Assembly: GCA_902766305.1 (NCBI GenBank)
Contig: CACXDE010000197.1
Location: 1-6,600 of the forward strand
DNA: 6,600 nt
Direction of reading: 5' to 3'
DNA from: an uncultured Ruminococcus sp.
GTDB taxonomy: Bacteria > Bacillota > Clostridia > Oscillospirales > Acutalibacteraceae
Shown: piece after piece, positions 5,916-6,600 of the stretch
Layout of the letters: the number at the start of each line of letters is the position of its first letter
Position numbering within the stretch: the first letter of the stretch is position 1
The notes under the pieces: model-generated
Told to the model about the DNA's origin: nothing
The model's input: the letters and a program-made list of their open reading frames with translations, nothing else
The model's database searches: none
Made by a program: the position numbers and the translations under genes

Positions 5916-6197
5916 ATGGTTACTAAGGAAGAAATAATGAAAATAGCTATCCTGTCCAAGCTTTCTGTAAGCGAAGACGAAATAGATAAGCTTACTGAGG
6001 ATATGGGAGAAATAATCTCCTTTGCGGATACCATAAACAATGCAGCGGACGAGGACAGCGGTTTTGATAATATCAACAACCTTTCAAATGTTCTGCGTGA
6101 GGACGAAGTCGTACCGTCACTTGACAGACAGCTGATTCTCCAGAATGCCAAGGACAGCGACGACGGATGCTTTATGGTCAAGAATATCATGAAATAA
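5916..6197 (+). CDS. gatC: Asp-tRNA(Asn)/Glu-tRNA(Gln) amidotransferase subunit C
   Basis: The small non-catalytic subunit of GatCAB, which clamps GatA to GatB and helps form the tRNA-dependent amidotransferase in the cytoplasm. At 93 residues it is the usual family length. It shows the N-terminal helix IAILSKLSVSEDEI (10-23), the long helix with FADTINN, and the family hallmark LREDEVVPSLDR near residues 60-71 followed by a D-D-G-C-F-x-V ending. GGAGG (5906-5910) is 5 bases before the ATG. The gene follows the second vWA gene by 17 bases and precedes gatA by 14 bases with no terminator or evident promoter, so it appears to be transcribed with the vWA genes. Confidence 0.95.
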   Translation: MVTKEEIMKIAILSKLSVSEDEIDKLTEDMGEIISFADTINNAADEDSGFDNINNLSNVLREDEVVPSLDRQLILQNAKDSDDGCFMVKNIMK

Positions 6198-6211
6198 CAG
6201 GGGTGAAACCG

Positions 6212-6600
6212 ATGAGTGAAAGTATAATATCAAAGCTCCATGAAGGTCTTGTTAATAAAGATTTTTCATGCCGGGAGCTTACACAGCAATATATAGATGC
6301 CGTCCAGAAGGATAATGCCGCACTGAACGCATATGTTACAGTTACACCGGAAACAGCACTTGAAACTGCTGATAAGGTCGATAAAAAAATATCAGGCGGA
6401 GAAGAAATTTCTCTGCTTGAAGGAATACCAATGACACTTAAGGATAATATCTCCACAAAGGGTATACGAACCACCTGCTGTTCCAGAATACTTGAGGATT
6501 ATACTCCTATCTATGACGCAACAGTATGGGACATTCTCAAAAAGCAAAATGCTGTATTGCTTGGAAAAACAAACATGGATGAATTTGCTATGGGTTCATC
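6212..6600 (+). CDS. gatA: Asp-tRNA(Asn)/Glu-tRNA(Gln) amidotransferase subunit A (3' partial)
   Basis: The glutaminase subunit of GatCAB. It releases ammonia from glutamine for amidation of mischarged tRNA by GatB. The first 129 codons are present and the gene runs off the window. Visible amidase-signature features are GIPMTLKDN (71-79), in which Lys77 is the expected catalytic lysine, and GKTNMDEFAMGS near the edge. The two catalytic serines would lie beyond the window, so integrity cannot be judged. AGGGGTGA (6199-6206) is 5 bases before the ATG. gatB would be expected next but is not visible. Confidence 0.95.
   Translation, partial: MSESIISKLHEGLVNKDFSCRELTQQYIDAVQKDNAALNAYVTVTPETALETADKVDKKISGGEEISLLEGIPMTLKDNISTKGIRTTCCSRILEDYTPIYDATVWDILKKQNAVLLGKTNMDEFAMGS

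Noticed and set aside
1..6600. Mobile element or prophage insertion carrying the vWA pair
   Set aside because: I see no transposase or integrase, no terminal inverted repeats, no tRNA gene and no clear direct repeats flanking the pair. Codon use looks like that of its neighbours.

Overview
The window looks like a chromosomal segment of a moderately AT-rich Gram-positive anaerobe, most likely a Ruminococcus-like member of the Oscillospiraceae/Clostridia. I base this on strong GGAGG ribosome binding sites, AGA-rich arginine usage, Sec-type signal peptides without LPXTG anchors, and clostridial-style aspS and gatCA genes. This is a reading of sequence style, not the result of a search.

Layout. 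The window opens with the last 31 codons of an unidentified gene with a lysine-rich tail (2-97), closed by a clean terminator (116-149). A near-consensus sigma-70-type promoter with an extended -10 (232-260) and a short leader that can fold into a hairpin precede aspS (349-2094), which ends at a second strong terminator (2137-2175). After about 140 bases of leader-like DNA with another predicted stem-loop comes a compact gene run: two paralogous membrane-anchored von Willebrand A (vWA) proteins (2316-3743 and 3757-5898), then gatC (5916-6197), then the 5' part of gatA (6212 to the window edge). Gaps in that run are 13, 17 and 14 bases, with no terminator, so it reads as one transcription unit. 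The two intergenic stretches (98-348 and 2095-2315) are each under 300 bases. Apart from the elements listed I see nothing in them.

How the genes fit together. AspRS and the GatCAB amidotransferase form the indirect route to Asn-tRNA(Asn) if AspRS is non-discriminating: AspRS mischarges tRNA(Asn) with Asp and GatCAB amidates it. GatCAB can also make Gln-tRNA(Gln). The window AspRS has a histidine at a position linked to relaxed tRNA specificity. Into this translation neighbourhood is placed a pair of exported vWA proteins, both with complete metal-ion (MIDAS) residues and a C-terminal membrane helix. The first has essentially no cytoplasmic part. The second carries a 212-residue cytoplasmic tail containing about six copies of a 26-residue repeat. 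This tandem pair, one tail-less and one with a repetitive intracellular tail, apparently co-transcribed with gatCA, is the most unusual content here. Its function is not known to me.
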